This document shows positions 41,951 through 49,189 of a DNA stretch of 64,000 nucleotides, one piece after another. The notes under the pieces are model-generated. The model was not told the DNA's origin, made no database searches, and saw only the letters and a list, made by a program, of their open reading frames with translations. Source of the DNA: Desulfurellaceae bacterium bin18 (GTDB taxonomy: Bacteria > Desulfobacterota > Binatia > Bin18); NCBI GenBank assembly GCA_002238415.1, contig MPMI01000009.1, positions 54,276-118,275 of the forward strand. The letters run 5' to 3'. The first letter of the stretch is position 1; each line of letters starts with the position of its first letter. Both the position numbers and the translations under genes were made by a program.

Positions 41951-42553
41951 TCACTCTACATAGCCCATGGGTGCCTTTGAGAAATCCCAGGCTTGGATCT
42001 TTTGAGGTTGGATTTTCGTGATGACGCGGCCTTCGTTGTCCTTAAAGAGCTGGCTGTCCCGTCCCTCCGGTCGAGCGAAGAGTTCGCCAAACGACTCGTG
42101 GCTAAAACCGAGTGCCCCGTCACGAGCCGAGAGGCTATAACGGTTGCCCAGCAGGGTCATCAGGTGCTCCGGGGTATGCTCGCCCTGCCACGGGCCGGCC
42201 TCGACGTGCACGGTTTTGCCTGAGCCAACCGCCACCATTTCCGCCTTGCCCTTGATCACCACCGCCTTGGCCATATTGGTGCGCATTCCCATAAGCGGGC
42301 GGTCATCCATATCTATAGCAGCCGAGCAGCGCGGGTCGCGGTTGAGGTGTTTGAAGGCGAGTCGATTCCGGGTCAGGGCGAGATACAGACACTGGCCATC
42401 CCAGTAGTACCACAGCGGCGTCACGTGCGGATATCCGTCCCGCGCCAGCGTCGCCAGGCGCACAACCCAGCGCCCGGACAGAAAATCGTCGATCTCCTCC
42501 TGGGTCATGGCCACTTCGGGATGCCAGGCCAGCACCCCGCCTACTTTTTTCAT
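41951..42553 (-). CDS. Pyridoxamine 5'-phosphate oxidase-like FMN/F420-binding protein
   Basis: The 200-aa split-barrel flavoprotein has the PPOX pattern: MTQEEIDDFLSGRWVVRLATLARDGYPHVTPLWYYWDG at about 16-53, then LYLALTRNRLAFKHLNRDPRCSAAIDMD. The barrel ends near residue 130 with KAVVIKGKAEMV. Such proteins use FMN or F420 to reduce small substrates or to bind heme-like compounds. The C-terminal 60 residues are not diagnostic. ATG 42553 has GGGAGGGTTGC upstream. It is 24 nt downstream of dihydropyrimidinase and may be part of a ureide catabolic operon. The assignment to FMN or F420 is open. Confidence 0.85.
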   Translation of the reverse strand: MKKVGGVLAWHPEVAMTQEEIDDFLSGRWVVRLATLARDGYPHVTPLWYYWDGQCLYLALTRNRLAFKHLNRDPRCSAAIDMDDRPLMGMRTNMAKAVVIKGKAEMVAVGSGKTVHVEAGPWQGEHTPEHLMTLLGNRYSLSARDGALGFSHESFGELFARPEGRDSQLFKDNEGRVITKIQPQKIQAWDFSKAPMGYVE

Positions 42554-42577
42554 GCAACCCTCCCGGTCCTCGGGACT

Positions 42578-44017
42578 CTATACCACTGGCCGGGAGATGA
42601 TATCGCCCGACACCCGCCGTTTGAGCCATTGGCCGTCCGTCGCACTCCCGACCAGTTTGCCCTGATCAACAATCACCTTACCGCGCAGCATGGTCAGCAC
42701 CGGATAGCCCTGGCAGGTAAAGCCCTCCCAGATGCTGTAGTCAGAGTCTGCGTGCAGATCGTCCATAGTGAGCGTTTTGTTCATGTCGGGATCAATCAAA
42801 ACGAGATCGGCATCGCTCCCCGGCTGAATCGCTCCCTTCTGGGGATAGAGCCCCAGGAGTTTGGCGGCGTTGGCCGAGGTAATATCAACAAAGCGTTGCA
42901 GAGACACATTACGCTCGGCCACAAACTTGGTGAAGGCGACCGGCATGCGAGTCTCAATGCCGTTATGCCCGCCACAGACGGTCTCGATGGTATCGCCCCA
43001 CAACTTCGGACCTTTATGGGTCGTGTATTCATCTGTGGCCGTGGTCGCCAGACGGCCGTCCATTAAGCCGGCGATCAGCGCGTCTCGGTCATCCGCGAAT
43101 TTAATCGCCGGATAGGTATGAATTGCGGTCCCGCCGGGCTTTTTGTAATCCTCACAGGTGAACTGGAGATAATTATGGAGCGCCTCGCCATACACCGGCT
43201 GACCGGCGTTGCGCGCCTCGGCGATGGCTGCCACGCCTTCTTTAGCAGTCGTATGCACAAAGTAAATGCCCGCCTCAGTATGCTGAGCCAGACGGATAAT
43301 ATGACGAAAGGCCAAGTCTTCAGAGATGTTGTTGTGCACCAAGTGGAGGTTATACCCCTGGTCGCGGCCCTCACGCTTGAGCTTTTCGGTCATATAACGC
43401 ACGACCTCGTCTTCTTCGGCGTGGACCGCCATAATGCCGCCGTGCTTGGCCACCTCGGCAAATATCGTCCACAGATGTCCATAGGGAACCCGGATAGGAT
43501 GAAACGTCGTAAAAATCTTGAAGCTGGCGATGCCTTCCTGTATGGCCTCGCCAATCTCGCCAATGGTCTCCGGCGCGACCTCGCCCGCCAGAATGTAGTG
43601 AAAGGTATAGTCGGTGTAGGCGTGGGTGCGAAACACACTGCGGCGTTCCTCCACGACACTCATAATGGATTTGGGTGTTGCGTCTTCTACCTCTGCAAAA
43701 CTCAGATCCCCAGCAAAATCGACGATGGTCGTGACCCCCCCGAACGCGGCGGCCCGGCTGGCGTCCTGGGGCGGCTGGGTCATGATATCCGGCTGACCCG
43801 ACCACTCGCTCGGCACGGGAATGCCGATATGCGCGTGGGGCTCGATGCCACCTGGGATGACAATTTTGCCGCTGGCGTCAATCACCTGCGTGGCCTGCTC
43901 CGACAGCGTGCCTGACCAGCCGACGGCGACGATCTTTTCGCCCTGAATACCGACATCCATTTCCCCGACGGCCTGGGGAGTAACGACCTGCCCACCTTTG
44001 ACAACGCAATCGAGCAT
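42578..44017 (-). CDS. Dihydropyrimidinase / D-hydantoinase family amidohydrolase
   Basis: The 479-aa enzyme carries the binuclear metal ligands of the cyclic amidase family: H61 and H63 (EPHAHIG), carboxylated Lys K167 (ASFKIFTTF), H199 (VHAEED), a His in YFVHTTAKE and the catalytic Asp in TTATDEYTTH. It opens cyclic ureides such as dihydrouracil or hydantoins to N-carbamoyl acids. With the downstream C-N hydrolase at 40970 this gives a plausible ring-opening plus decarbamoylation pair. ATG 44017 has AAAGGAGGGACCCT upstream. Length is standard. Which ring it opens cannot be told. Confidence 0.9.
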   Translation of the reverse strand: MLDCVVKGGQVVTPQAVGEMDVGIQGEKIVAVGWSGTLSEQATQVIDASGKIVIPGGIEPHAHIGIPVPSEWSGQPDIMTQPPQDASRAAAFGGVTTIVDFAGDLSFAEVEDATPKSIMSVVEERRSVFRTHAYTDYTFHYILAGEVAPETIGEIGEAIQEGIASFKIFTTFHPIRVPYGHLWTIFAEVAKHGGIMAVHAEEDEVVRYMTEKLKREGRDQGYNLHLVHNNISEDLAFRHIIRLAQHTEAGIYFVHTTAKEGVAAIAEARNAGQPVYGEALHNYLQFTCEDYKKPGGTAIHTYPAIKFADDRDALIAGLMDGRLATTATDEYTTHKGPKLWGDTIETVCGGHNGIETRMPVAFTKFVAERNVSLQRFVDITSANAAKLLGLYPQKGAIQPGSDADLVLIDPDMNKTLTMDDLHADSDYSIWEGFTCQGYPVLTMLRGKVIVDQGKLVGSATDGQWLKRRVSGDIISRPVV

Positions 44018-44102
44018 AGGGTCCCTCCTTTGGACTGGATACTTTCTTATCGCAAAGCGCTCAGCCTGCCGTCAAGGTTTAGCATGGTCTTCTTGGCCCT
44101 GC

Positions 44103-44924
44103 TCAGGCTCCGGCATGGGTGTTCACAAAATCAATGACAACGGAAGCCGTCTGTTCGGGCTGTTCGATCATGTGATAGGTCCCGCCACCGTTCTCGACGA
44201 GCCTCACCTCGGCATGGGGACACAGGGCAGTAAAAGATTCAATCGCCGCGGTTTGTCCTGGTGTGGCCGCTCCCAGGTGGCCGGAGTTCCCCATCAACAC
44301 CAGGACCCGCATCGTGAGCTTGGCGACATCGGCAGACAGCTCACAGTGGGCAAAAGTCTCCAGCGTCTTTGCCAAAGACGGGATAGAGAAGTTGCGCTTG
44401 AAAGACTCGATTTCGAAAAGAGCGATCTCATTGGCTCTGTCGCCGAAGACATTGTGCTCGGCGCTGCCTATCCATTGAGTCAGGCGTCCCAGCGCCTCAT
44501 ATCCGAACGCTTCGGTCACGTCTTGAAAAACCTGAAACATGCGGCGGCTCTCGGGACTAAAGGAAACCCCAGGATAGGTGATGAGGCTTTTGACTCGCTC
44601 GGGATGCCGGGCAGCAAACCGGACATTCAGCGGTGCGCCGGTCGAGGTGCCCCACAAATGGACCGTGCCGAGACCCGCCTGATCAAGAATCACCTCCAAG
44701 TCATCGACCCATCGATCAAAAGGATAGCCGCCGGGCCACGCACGGTCCGACAAGCCGGCACCCCGGTAATGCCAATCGATCACCTGGAGGTGGGGGGTAA
44801 GCAGGTCACGGATATACGCGAACTGGTCATGTAAAAGACCGAATCCTCCGGTGACAACCAGCGGCTCGCCGCTGCCGTTCAGGTCGTACCACAGCTTGAC
44901 TCCGTTATCGTTCGCGTAGGGCAT
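44103..44924 (-). CDS. Alpha/beta-fold hydrolase
   Basis: The 273-aa protein starts at ATG 44924 after GAAGGAGGACGT. It has strand 4-turn IDWHYRGAGLSD, the nucleophile elbow LWGTSTGAP (S94), and a late GTYHMIEQPEQT with catalytic His. The Gly-Thr-Ser-Thr-Gly elbow is uncommon but fits GxSxG. It could be an esterase, lactonase or C-C hydrolase. It is 85 nt upstream of the dihydropyrimidinase gene on the same strand and may belong to the same catabolic run. Its start is divergent from the EthD gene at 45020. Confidence 0.85.
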   Translation of the reverse strand: MPYANDNGVKLWYDLNGSGEPLVVTGGFGLLHDQFAYIRDLLTPHLQVIDWHYRGAGLSDRAWPGGYPFDRWVDDLEVILDQAGLGTVHLWGTSTGAPLNVRFAARHPERVKSLITYPGVSFSPESRRMFQVFQDVTEAFGYEALGRLTQWIGSAEHNVFGDRANEIALFEIESFKRNFSIPSLAKTLETFAHCELSADVAKLTMRVLVLMGNSGHLGAATPGQTAAIESFTALCPHAEVRLVENGGGTYHMIEQPEQTASVVIDFVNTHAGA

Positions 44925-45019
44925 ACGTCCTCCTTCGGGATCACAACTTGACTCGTACACGGATTTGCCCGACCATGCCAACGATTCTTTTTGCCTGATT
45001 TTTTATGGAGGGGGAACGT

Positions 45020-45370
45020 ATGGTTAAATTTATTGGGTGCGCGCGTCGCAAGGCCGGGATGAGTGTGGCCGAGTTTCAGGATTATTGGAAAAACAATCAC
45101 GGTCCGCTGGTCAGAAGCGTGCCGGAGTTCTGGCAGTACGTCCGCAAATATGTCCAGGGCCATACGCTCACCGCCCCCGTGCCAGGTTTCCCACCGTCAG
45201 ATTATGAGCCATTCGATGGTATCGCCGAGCTCTGGTTTGACAGCGTGGAGGATATTGGCAAGGCGTTTACCCATCCCCGCTATCTCGAAATTATCCGCCC
45301 GGATGAGGCAAAGTTTGTGGACTTCGCCAACTCCCGCATGTTTATTGTCGAAGACGTCGAGATTGGGTAG
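45020..45370 (+). CDS. EthD domain protein
   Basis: The 116-aa protein begins with ATG 45020 after GGAGGGGGAACGT. It has the EthD dimeric barrel signature: VKFIGCARRKAGMSVAEFQDYWKNNHGPLVRSVPEFWQYVRKY, including the conserved DYW..xHGPL motif. EthD-like proteins act in degradation of ethers, dyes and polyketides; the catalytic His (NNHG) is present. It is 9 nt upstream of an LLM oxidoreductase, so the two probably work on the same substrate. The exact reaction is unknown. Confidence 0.85.
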   Translation: MVKFIGCARRKAGMSVAEFQDYWKNNHGPLVRSVPEFWQYVRKYVQGHTLTAPVPGFPPSDYEPFDGIAELWFDSVEDIGKAFTHPRYLEIIRPDEAKFVDFANSRMFIVEDVEIG

Positions 45371-45379
45371 GGACCTGCC

Positions 45380-46432
45380 ATGAACTTCGGGGTGAGTTTT
45401 CAGTCGCATATTCAAAACAGTTGGAAGCATGCCGTGCTGGCCGAACAAATGGGCTTCACCAACGCCTGGTTTGTCGATACCCAGATGCTGGCCTCGGACG
45501 TGTATGCGTGTATGGCCCTGGCGGCTGAGCATACGAGCACCATCCAGCTTGGAACGGCCGTAGCGATTGCCGGCACCCGTATTGCCCCGGTCATTGCCCA
45601 CTCGATCGCCACGGTGAACCAACTCGCACCAGGTCGGACCATCCTGGGGCTGGGGACTGGCCACACTGCCTGGCGTGCCATGGGCATGCCGCCCGTCCGC
45701 CTGGATACATTTCGGCAGACGATCGACGTATGTCGAAAACTGCTGCGCGGAGAAGCAGTTGAATACCAGGAACGCGGCCGTCACAGTCGGATCCGTTTCC
45801 TCGACCGCGAGCACGGCTATATTAACGTCAACGATCCTGTCCCGATTTATCTTGCCGCTTCATATCCCAAGGCGCTGGCCTTGGCCGGAGAACTCGGTGA
45901 TGGGTTGATTACGGTGAGTACCATTACTCCTGACGCACTGACGGCGACACTGGAGAAAGCGGCCAAGGGTAAGCGGCAATCGTCAGGACAACACAAAGAT
46001 TATCCGGTCGTCACTGTCGACGTCGCGTGCGTACTGCGCCCAGGCGAAACGCTCAATAGTCCTCGGGTCCTCAGCCGAGTCGGGCCACGTATTGCCGTTG
46101 GGCTGCACTATGCGTATGAGGTCGTTCGGCAGGGCAAGAAAGCGCCCGCCTATTTTGAGCCGTTTCTCACTCCACGATACCGGGCGTATCTGGACGAACG
46201 CTGGGATGACATTCACGTAACCCACTCGCGGTTTCTGCATCCGGGCGAAGAAGAGTTCATTACCCCGGAGGTGGTTCGAGCCATGAGCATGACCGGCACC
46301 CGAGAGGAGGTGATTACGCGCCTCAAAGAATTAGAAGCCGCCGGTCTGACCCAAATGGTGATCTCTCCGCCGTGGGGCTATGTTGAGGAGAGCATTGTCG
46401 AGTTTGCGCGGGAAATTATTGCACATTATTAG
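45380..46432 (+). CDS. LLM class flavin-dependent oxidoreductase
   Basis: The 350-aa TIM-barrel protein has an N-terminal MNFGVSFQSHIQNSWKHAVLAEQMGFTNAWFVD strand, a TSTIQLGTAVAIAGTRIAPVIAHSIATVNQL segment, and ATILGLGTGHTAWRAMGMPP-type barrel features (GLGTGHTAWR at about 95-104). The C-terminus holds TREEVITRLKELEAAGLTQMVISPPWG. This wording is characteristic of F420-dependent LLM oxidoreductases, though FMN use cannot be excluded. It is in an operon with an EthD protein. It is one of three LLM genes in the window. Confidence 0.87.
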   Translation: MNFGVSFQSHIQNSWKHAVLAEQMGFTNAWFVDTQMLASDVYACMALAAEHTSTIQLGTAVAIAGTRIAPVIAHSIATVNQLAPGRTILGLGTGHTAWRAMGMPPVRLDTFRQTIDVCRKLLRGEAVEYQERGRHSRIRFLDREHGYINVNDPVPIYLAASYPKALALAGELGDGLITVSTITPDALTATLEKAAKGKRQSSGQHKDYPVVTVDVACVLRPGETLNSPRVLSRVGPRIAVGLHYAYEVVRQGKKAPAYFEPFLTPRYRAYLDERWDDIHVTHSRFLHPGEEEFITPEVVRAMSMTGTREEVITRLKELEAAGLTQMVISPPWGYVEESIVEFAREIIAHY

Positions 46433-46460
46433 ATGCCTCATCAGATTTCCCTATACCCGA

Positions 46461-46880
46461 TTAAGTCTTTGGTGGAGAAAACCAGACTTTGAATTGCGCC
46501 GGGTCCTGGCCTACGTGCTCAATGACGGTTCGACAGGCGTGGGCGATCCCTTCCGGGTTGCTGTTCGTCTCGACAGACAATGGTCCCACTCTTTTGTGAG
46601 CCGTAAACCCTCTCTCCGTCCTGCTGTACGGATGAACAGGTTCGGTATGGACCACATAACGGGTTCTACTTCTCGGCGTCTGAATGGGACAATGGCTTTC
46701 TCTGAGGTGCCCGTTTTTCCAGAGCCAACACACGACTTTGACCAAGAGCCCTCTCCACGATGGCCTTGAAATATTTTCTGATGTAACTGGGACAACCGAG
46801 TTGTCGGGGAACTGGACTTCTGCTGGAAAAGAGCCTCTTTGTGGATCCAACTCCGATATGGGCAGCCATTCGTATGGCAT
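46461..46880 (-). CDS. Unrecognised 139-aa protein in the decayed-gene island border
   Basis: ATG 46880 has a strong GCAGGAGGATAGAT RBS. The 139-aa product begins MPYEWLPISELDPQRGSFPAEV and has a positively charged centre (CPIQTPRSRTRYVVHTEPVHPYSRTERG) and the ending IAHACRTVIEHVGQDPAQFKVW. The closing HVGQDPAQFKV pattern appears in some small accessory proteins but I cannot name the family. No membrane segment or catalytic motif is clear. It is convergent with the LLM gene and lies immediately outside the left 60-bp repeat of the island at 46906. Confidence 0.5.
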   Translation of the reverse strand: MPYEWLPISELDPQRGSFPAEVQFPDNSVVPVTSENISRPSWRGLLVKVVCWLWKNGHLRESHCPIQTPRSRTRYVVHTEPVHPYSRTERGFTAHKRVGPLSVETNSNPEGIAHACRTVIEHVGQDPAQFKVWFSPPKT

Positions 46881-46905
46881 ATCTATCCTCCTGCGCTGAA
46901 TTCCT

Positions 46906-46965
46906 ATCCCCTCACTTCGCCGGCTTTTTCCAGATATCGCGGGCCTGCATCAGGGCAATCTGTTG
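46906..46965. repeat. 60-bp direct repeat, left copy (nitrilase 3' end)
   Basis: This 60-bp stretch is repeated at 48099-48158 with 57 of 60 bases identical. Both encode, on the minus strand, the C-terminal QQIALMQARDIWKKPAK plus stop of the nitrilase-like protein. The three differences are all silent (CAG/CAA, GAT/GAC, ATC/ATT). The copies flank 1.1 kb of small decayed genes. Confidence 0.8.
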
Positions 46966-46968
46966 AAC
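46912..46968 (-). pseudogene. Tail fragment of a nitrilase-like gene
   Basis: Nineteen codons (VQQIALMQARDIWKKPAK plus stop) match the C-terminus of the gene at 48105-49172 exactly at the protein level. The nitrilase body is missing upstream; instead the HicB-like pseudogene ends with TAA immediately before and in the same frame. It is therefore a recombination or insertion breakpoint, not an independently decaying gene, since its differences from the full copy are synonymous. Confidence 0.75.
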
Positions 46969-47194
46969 TTATTGACCTGTCTGAGAGATGACCGGTCGAT
47001 ATCGGGGTTCTGGGATAGGCTTGGCATTTGCGTGAGCAGCCTCTAGCCACGCTTTTTTTGCTTTGAGCACTTCTTGCAAAGCTTCTTCCGGGCTTTTACC
47101 GAAAGCTGAACAATAGGGCAGATCAGGAATATCAGCAATATAGCCTGCGTCCTCTTCGCTATAAAAGACGTTAAATAGAATTTACTTTTCTCAA
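46969..47194 (-). pseudogene. HicB-like antitoxin with a 5' frameshift
   Basis: From codon ATT at 47181 the minus strand encodes 70 residues with the HicB antitoxin pattern: FYSEEDAGYIADIPDLPYC, GKSPEEALQEVLKAKKAWLEAA and PIPEPRYRPV. Two stops lie just upstream in this frame. In the neighbouring frame TTG (47192-47194) reads RKVN and would join the HicB frame if one T were removed, giving an RKVN-LFNVFYSEED start. A single-base frameshift near 47180 therefore explains the break. The downstream stop TAA abuts the nitrilase tail fragment. No hicA toxin is seen. Confidence 0.65.
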
Positions 47195-47300
47195 TCGATT
47201 CTTTTTTACGATCAATCTTCGGGTGTCCGACTTGAATCTTTGAGACCCCTGCAATCGCTTTCTCCCACATCACATCAAGGTCTGCTTGTGGAAAGCTCAT
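47043..47300 (-). CDS. Small ORF overlapping the HicB-like frame
   Basis: ATG 47300 has a strong GAGAGGAGGGAGAGAACC RBS and overlaps the stop of the 198-aa gene by 4 nt. Its first 40 residues (MSFPQADLDVMWEKAIAGVS...) look like a real N-terminus, but beyond about residue 40 the frame runs out of phase through the HicB-like sequence and ends in a Lys/Cys-rich tail. It is probably the start of a decayed gene whose remainder is lost. Confidence 0.35.
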   Translation of the reverse strand: MSFPQADLDVMWEKAIAGVSKIQVGHPKIDRKKESIEKSKFYLTSFIAKRTQAILLIFLICPIVQLSVKARKKLCKKCSKQKKRG

Positions 47301-47893
47301 GGTTCTCTCCCTCCTCTCAAGTACCACGGCAACGTATCAAAGCCTTCCCATTGTTGGCATACTTCTCGATCATATCCTGCGTGTGCTATCTCTGTCATAG
47401 GGCATCGATTCCATACATGATCCCACAGATGATAGACGAGCGTGCCTCCATTGAGCACCTTCCCTATCGCTCGCGCTATATCTTCAGATGTGATCTTCCA
47501 GGTTTTTTCCAGGTGTGGATGGGTGAGTTCCTCCGTCAAATTTTGCGACAGACCGAACACTTTCCCAAATTCATGCGCCCGACAATCTTGCGCCTTAAAT
47601 TCATCTTCAATGCCGGTAAACCGTTTGTGCAAGACTAGTCCGTGTGTGATCAAATCCCCCACAATAATGTCACCATTTTTTGTATGGAGGATGTCACAAT
47701 GGTAATCCAGCGAAAAGTAGTCAGGTGGCACCGTCACAGAAGACGTGATGTATTCCTGATACCCGGTAAAGTTGTAATCCACTTTTGGTGGTGTTGAGTA
47801 GTGGGGAACGGATTGAATGTGCCGCATCAATGCCCGAAGTTTGTGTCGGCGCATAACAAGGGGCTTTCCCCACCGTCGTTGGAGATTTTGCAT
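47297..47893 (-). CDS. Unrecognised 198-aa protein in the island
   Basis: The ATG at 47893 follows GAGGAAAGGATTGG. The protein starts MQNLQRRWGKPLVMRRHKLRAL and later has PPDYFSLDYHCDILHTKNGDIIVGDLITHGLVLHKRFTG, a set of beta strands, and a helical FGKVFGLSQNLTEELTHPHLEKTWKITSEDIARAIGKVLN. The end is YDREVCQQWEGFDTLPWYLRGGREP. I do not recognise a family. Codon use is AT-richer than in the neighbouring catabolic genes, in keeping with an acquired island. Its stop overlaps the next ORF's ATG, so the unit behaves like a small operon. Confidence 0.5.
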   Translation of the reverse strand: MQNLQRRWGKPLVMRRHKLRALMRHIQSVPHYSTPPKVDYNFTGYQEYITSSVTVPPDYFSLDYHCDILHTKNGDIIVGDLITHGLVLHKRFTGIEDEFKAQDCRAHEFGKVFGLSQNLTEELTHPHLEKTWKITSEDIARAIGKVLNGGTLVYHLWDHVWNRCPMTEIAHAGYDREVCQQWEGFDTLPWYLRGGREP

Positions 47894-47932
47894 TTTCCAA
47901 TCCTTTCCTCAATCGTGATTGGACTTAGTTTT

Positions 47933-48084
47933 CTACTCCTCGCGAAACAAATCAAAATTTAAGTCAGCCGATGTCACTTCGGCTCCCTCTTCCCAAAGTT
48001 TAGTAATCAAAGCCAAGACATTCCGATTGTCTTTGAACGTTTCAAGAGGTACTTCAATTTTGAGCTTTTATGGTAATCTTTCAT
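47933..48084 (-). pseudogene. Frameshifted short acidic protein, probably antitoxin-like
   Basis: ATG 48084 after a GGCAGGATG-type RBS reads MKDYHK. The useful frame continues as LKIEVPLETFKDNRNVLALITK, ending LWEEGAEVTSADLNFDLFREE with TAG at 47933-47935, but an A-run at 48066-48070 puts the two out of phase (a 1-nt loss or 2-nt gain restores it). The restored product is about 50 residues, acidic at the end, like a short antitoxin. It is followed by the 198-aa gene. Confidence 0.45.
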
Positions 48085-48098
48085 GGTTCATCCTGCCC

Positions 48099-48158
48099 AT
48101 CCCCTCACTTCGCCGGCTTTTTCCAAATGTCGCGGGCTTGCATCAGGGCAATCTGTTG
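48099..48158. repeat. 60-bp direct repeat, right copy (nitrilase 3' end)
   Basis: Right partner of the repeat at 46906-46965, forming the true 3' end of the nitrilase-like gene at 48105-49172. The orientation is the same. The pair marks the edges of the inserted or recombined 1.1-kb island. Confidence 0.8.
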
Positions 48159-49172
48159 GTCGATGACCTCTTCTTTGTACTGTGCGTGGTTGCCGGGGAT
48201 TTTGTCGATATAGCGATTCTTGGGATAGATCGGTTTTTCATAGATGAGCTGCGCCATTTCCGCCCGCACGTCCTTCATCCAGTTCGTGACCTGGGCGTTG
48301 GCCCGGTGGTGGCGTAAGGCTTCGATGTCGATCACGCCCCTGACATAGGTCGACCCGTTGGTGTCACGCTGTTTGCCGACGATCGTCCCCTTGTAATCCA
48401 CAACCATGGACTGACCGCTACCGGCGTCAATCGGCGTCTCGCTGTCCGGGTAGAGGTGATAGCCGCCGATGTTGGGGGCAACAATATACATATTGTTTTC
48501 CAGCGCCCGGGCGCGATTGGAGATCTCAAAGATATCGTTCTGGGTGAACGGGCCGGGCAGAGAGGCGCGGTAGACGACTTCCGCGCCGTTCATTGCCAGC
48601 CCGCGGCCGTTCTCCGGGTAGTTGCCCTCCATGGCCATCATGATGCCGAGTCGGCCAAGCTCAGTGTCGGCCACCGGCCAAAAGGCCTCCAGGTTACGTC
48701 CGTATTTTTCGATCCACCAGTCAAAAAGATCGTGGGGCGATACCGAGCGCTCACACGGCAACAGGGAGGAGATCTTATAGTGTTTGAGAAGGAGCTGGCC
48801 ATCCGGATCGAGAATAAAGCCGACATTGAAAAATAGCTTGGGCCAGTCTTCATGCCGCGCCTTGGCCTGGGCCATAATGAAGACACCGTACTCACGCGCG
48901 AGTTCGCCGAGTTGGTCGGTCTCCGGGCCTGGTATGTCAATCGCACACGTCTGCGCAAACTCGGTGTGATCGACGTCCAGGACCTCGTCGTTAAATCCTT
49001 GCAAGGCACCCTCCGGGATGGCGAGCAGCCGGACCGGAATATCAAGATTGGAGAGCCAGAAGGCGGCTTTGGTCAGACTGCGAATATGCTCGATATTCTT
49101 CTGCATATCCGCCCGTGTGCGGATACCCCAAAACGTCGGGACTAAACCAACGGCATTATACGGTTCGATCAT
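48105..49172 (-). CDS. Nitrilase-superfamily protein lacking the catalytic cysteine
   Basis: The 355-aa protein starts at ATG 49172 after AGAAGGAGAACACGC. It has the nitrilase fold with E54 (LAIPEGAL) and the expected Lys (HYKISSL, about 133), and the aliphatic-amidase-like segment GNYPENGRGLAMNGAEV. The nucleophile position, normally Cys in LICYDGNYPE, reads MMAMEGNYPE here, so Cys is replaced by Ala at residue 180. The protein is otherwise intact and its end is under constraint (the duplicated tail differs only silently). It may be a pseudoenzyme with a binding or regulatory role, or may use another residue. It is first downstream of an amidohydrolase gene in a minus-strand catabolic operon. 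Confidence 0.82.
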   Translation of the reverse strand: MIEPYNAVGLVPTFWGIRTRADMQKNIEHIRSLTKAAFWLSNLDIPVRLLAIPEGALQGFNDEVLDVDHTEFAQTCAIDIPGPETDQLGELAREYGVFIMAQAKARHEDWPKLFFNVGFILDPDGQLLLKHYKISSLLPCERSVSPHDLFDWWIEKYGRNLEAFWPVADTELGRLGIMMAMEGNYPENGRGLAMNGAEVVYRASLPGPFTQNDIFEISNRARALENNMYIVAPNIGGYHLYPDSETPIDAGSGQSMVVDYKGTIVGKQRDTNGSTYVRGVIDIEALRHHRANAQVTNWMKDVRAEMAQLIYEKPIYPKNRYIDKIPGNHAQYKEEVIDQQIALMQARDIWKKPAK

Positions 49173-49189
49173 GCGTGTTCTCCTTCTGT

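Noticed and set aside
43118..43915. Plus-strand ORF of 265 codons opposite dihydropyrimidinase
   Set aside because: A shadow of the metal-ligand-bearing minus-strand gene, with no RBS or family pattern of its own.
46969..47194. A hicA toxin beside the HicB-like frame
   Set aside because: Neither neighbouring ORF shows the HicA double-stranded RNA-binding pattern, so no intact HicAB pair is claimed.
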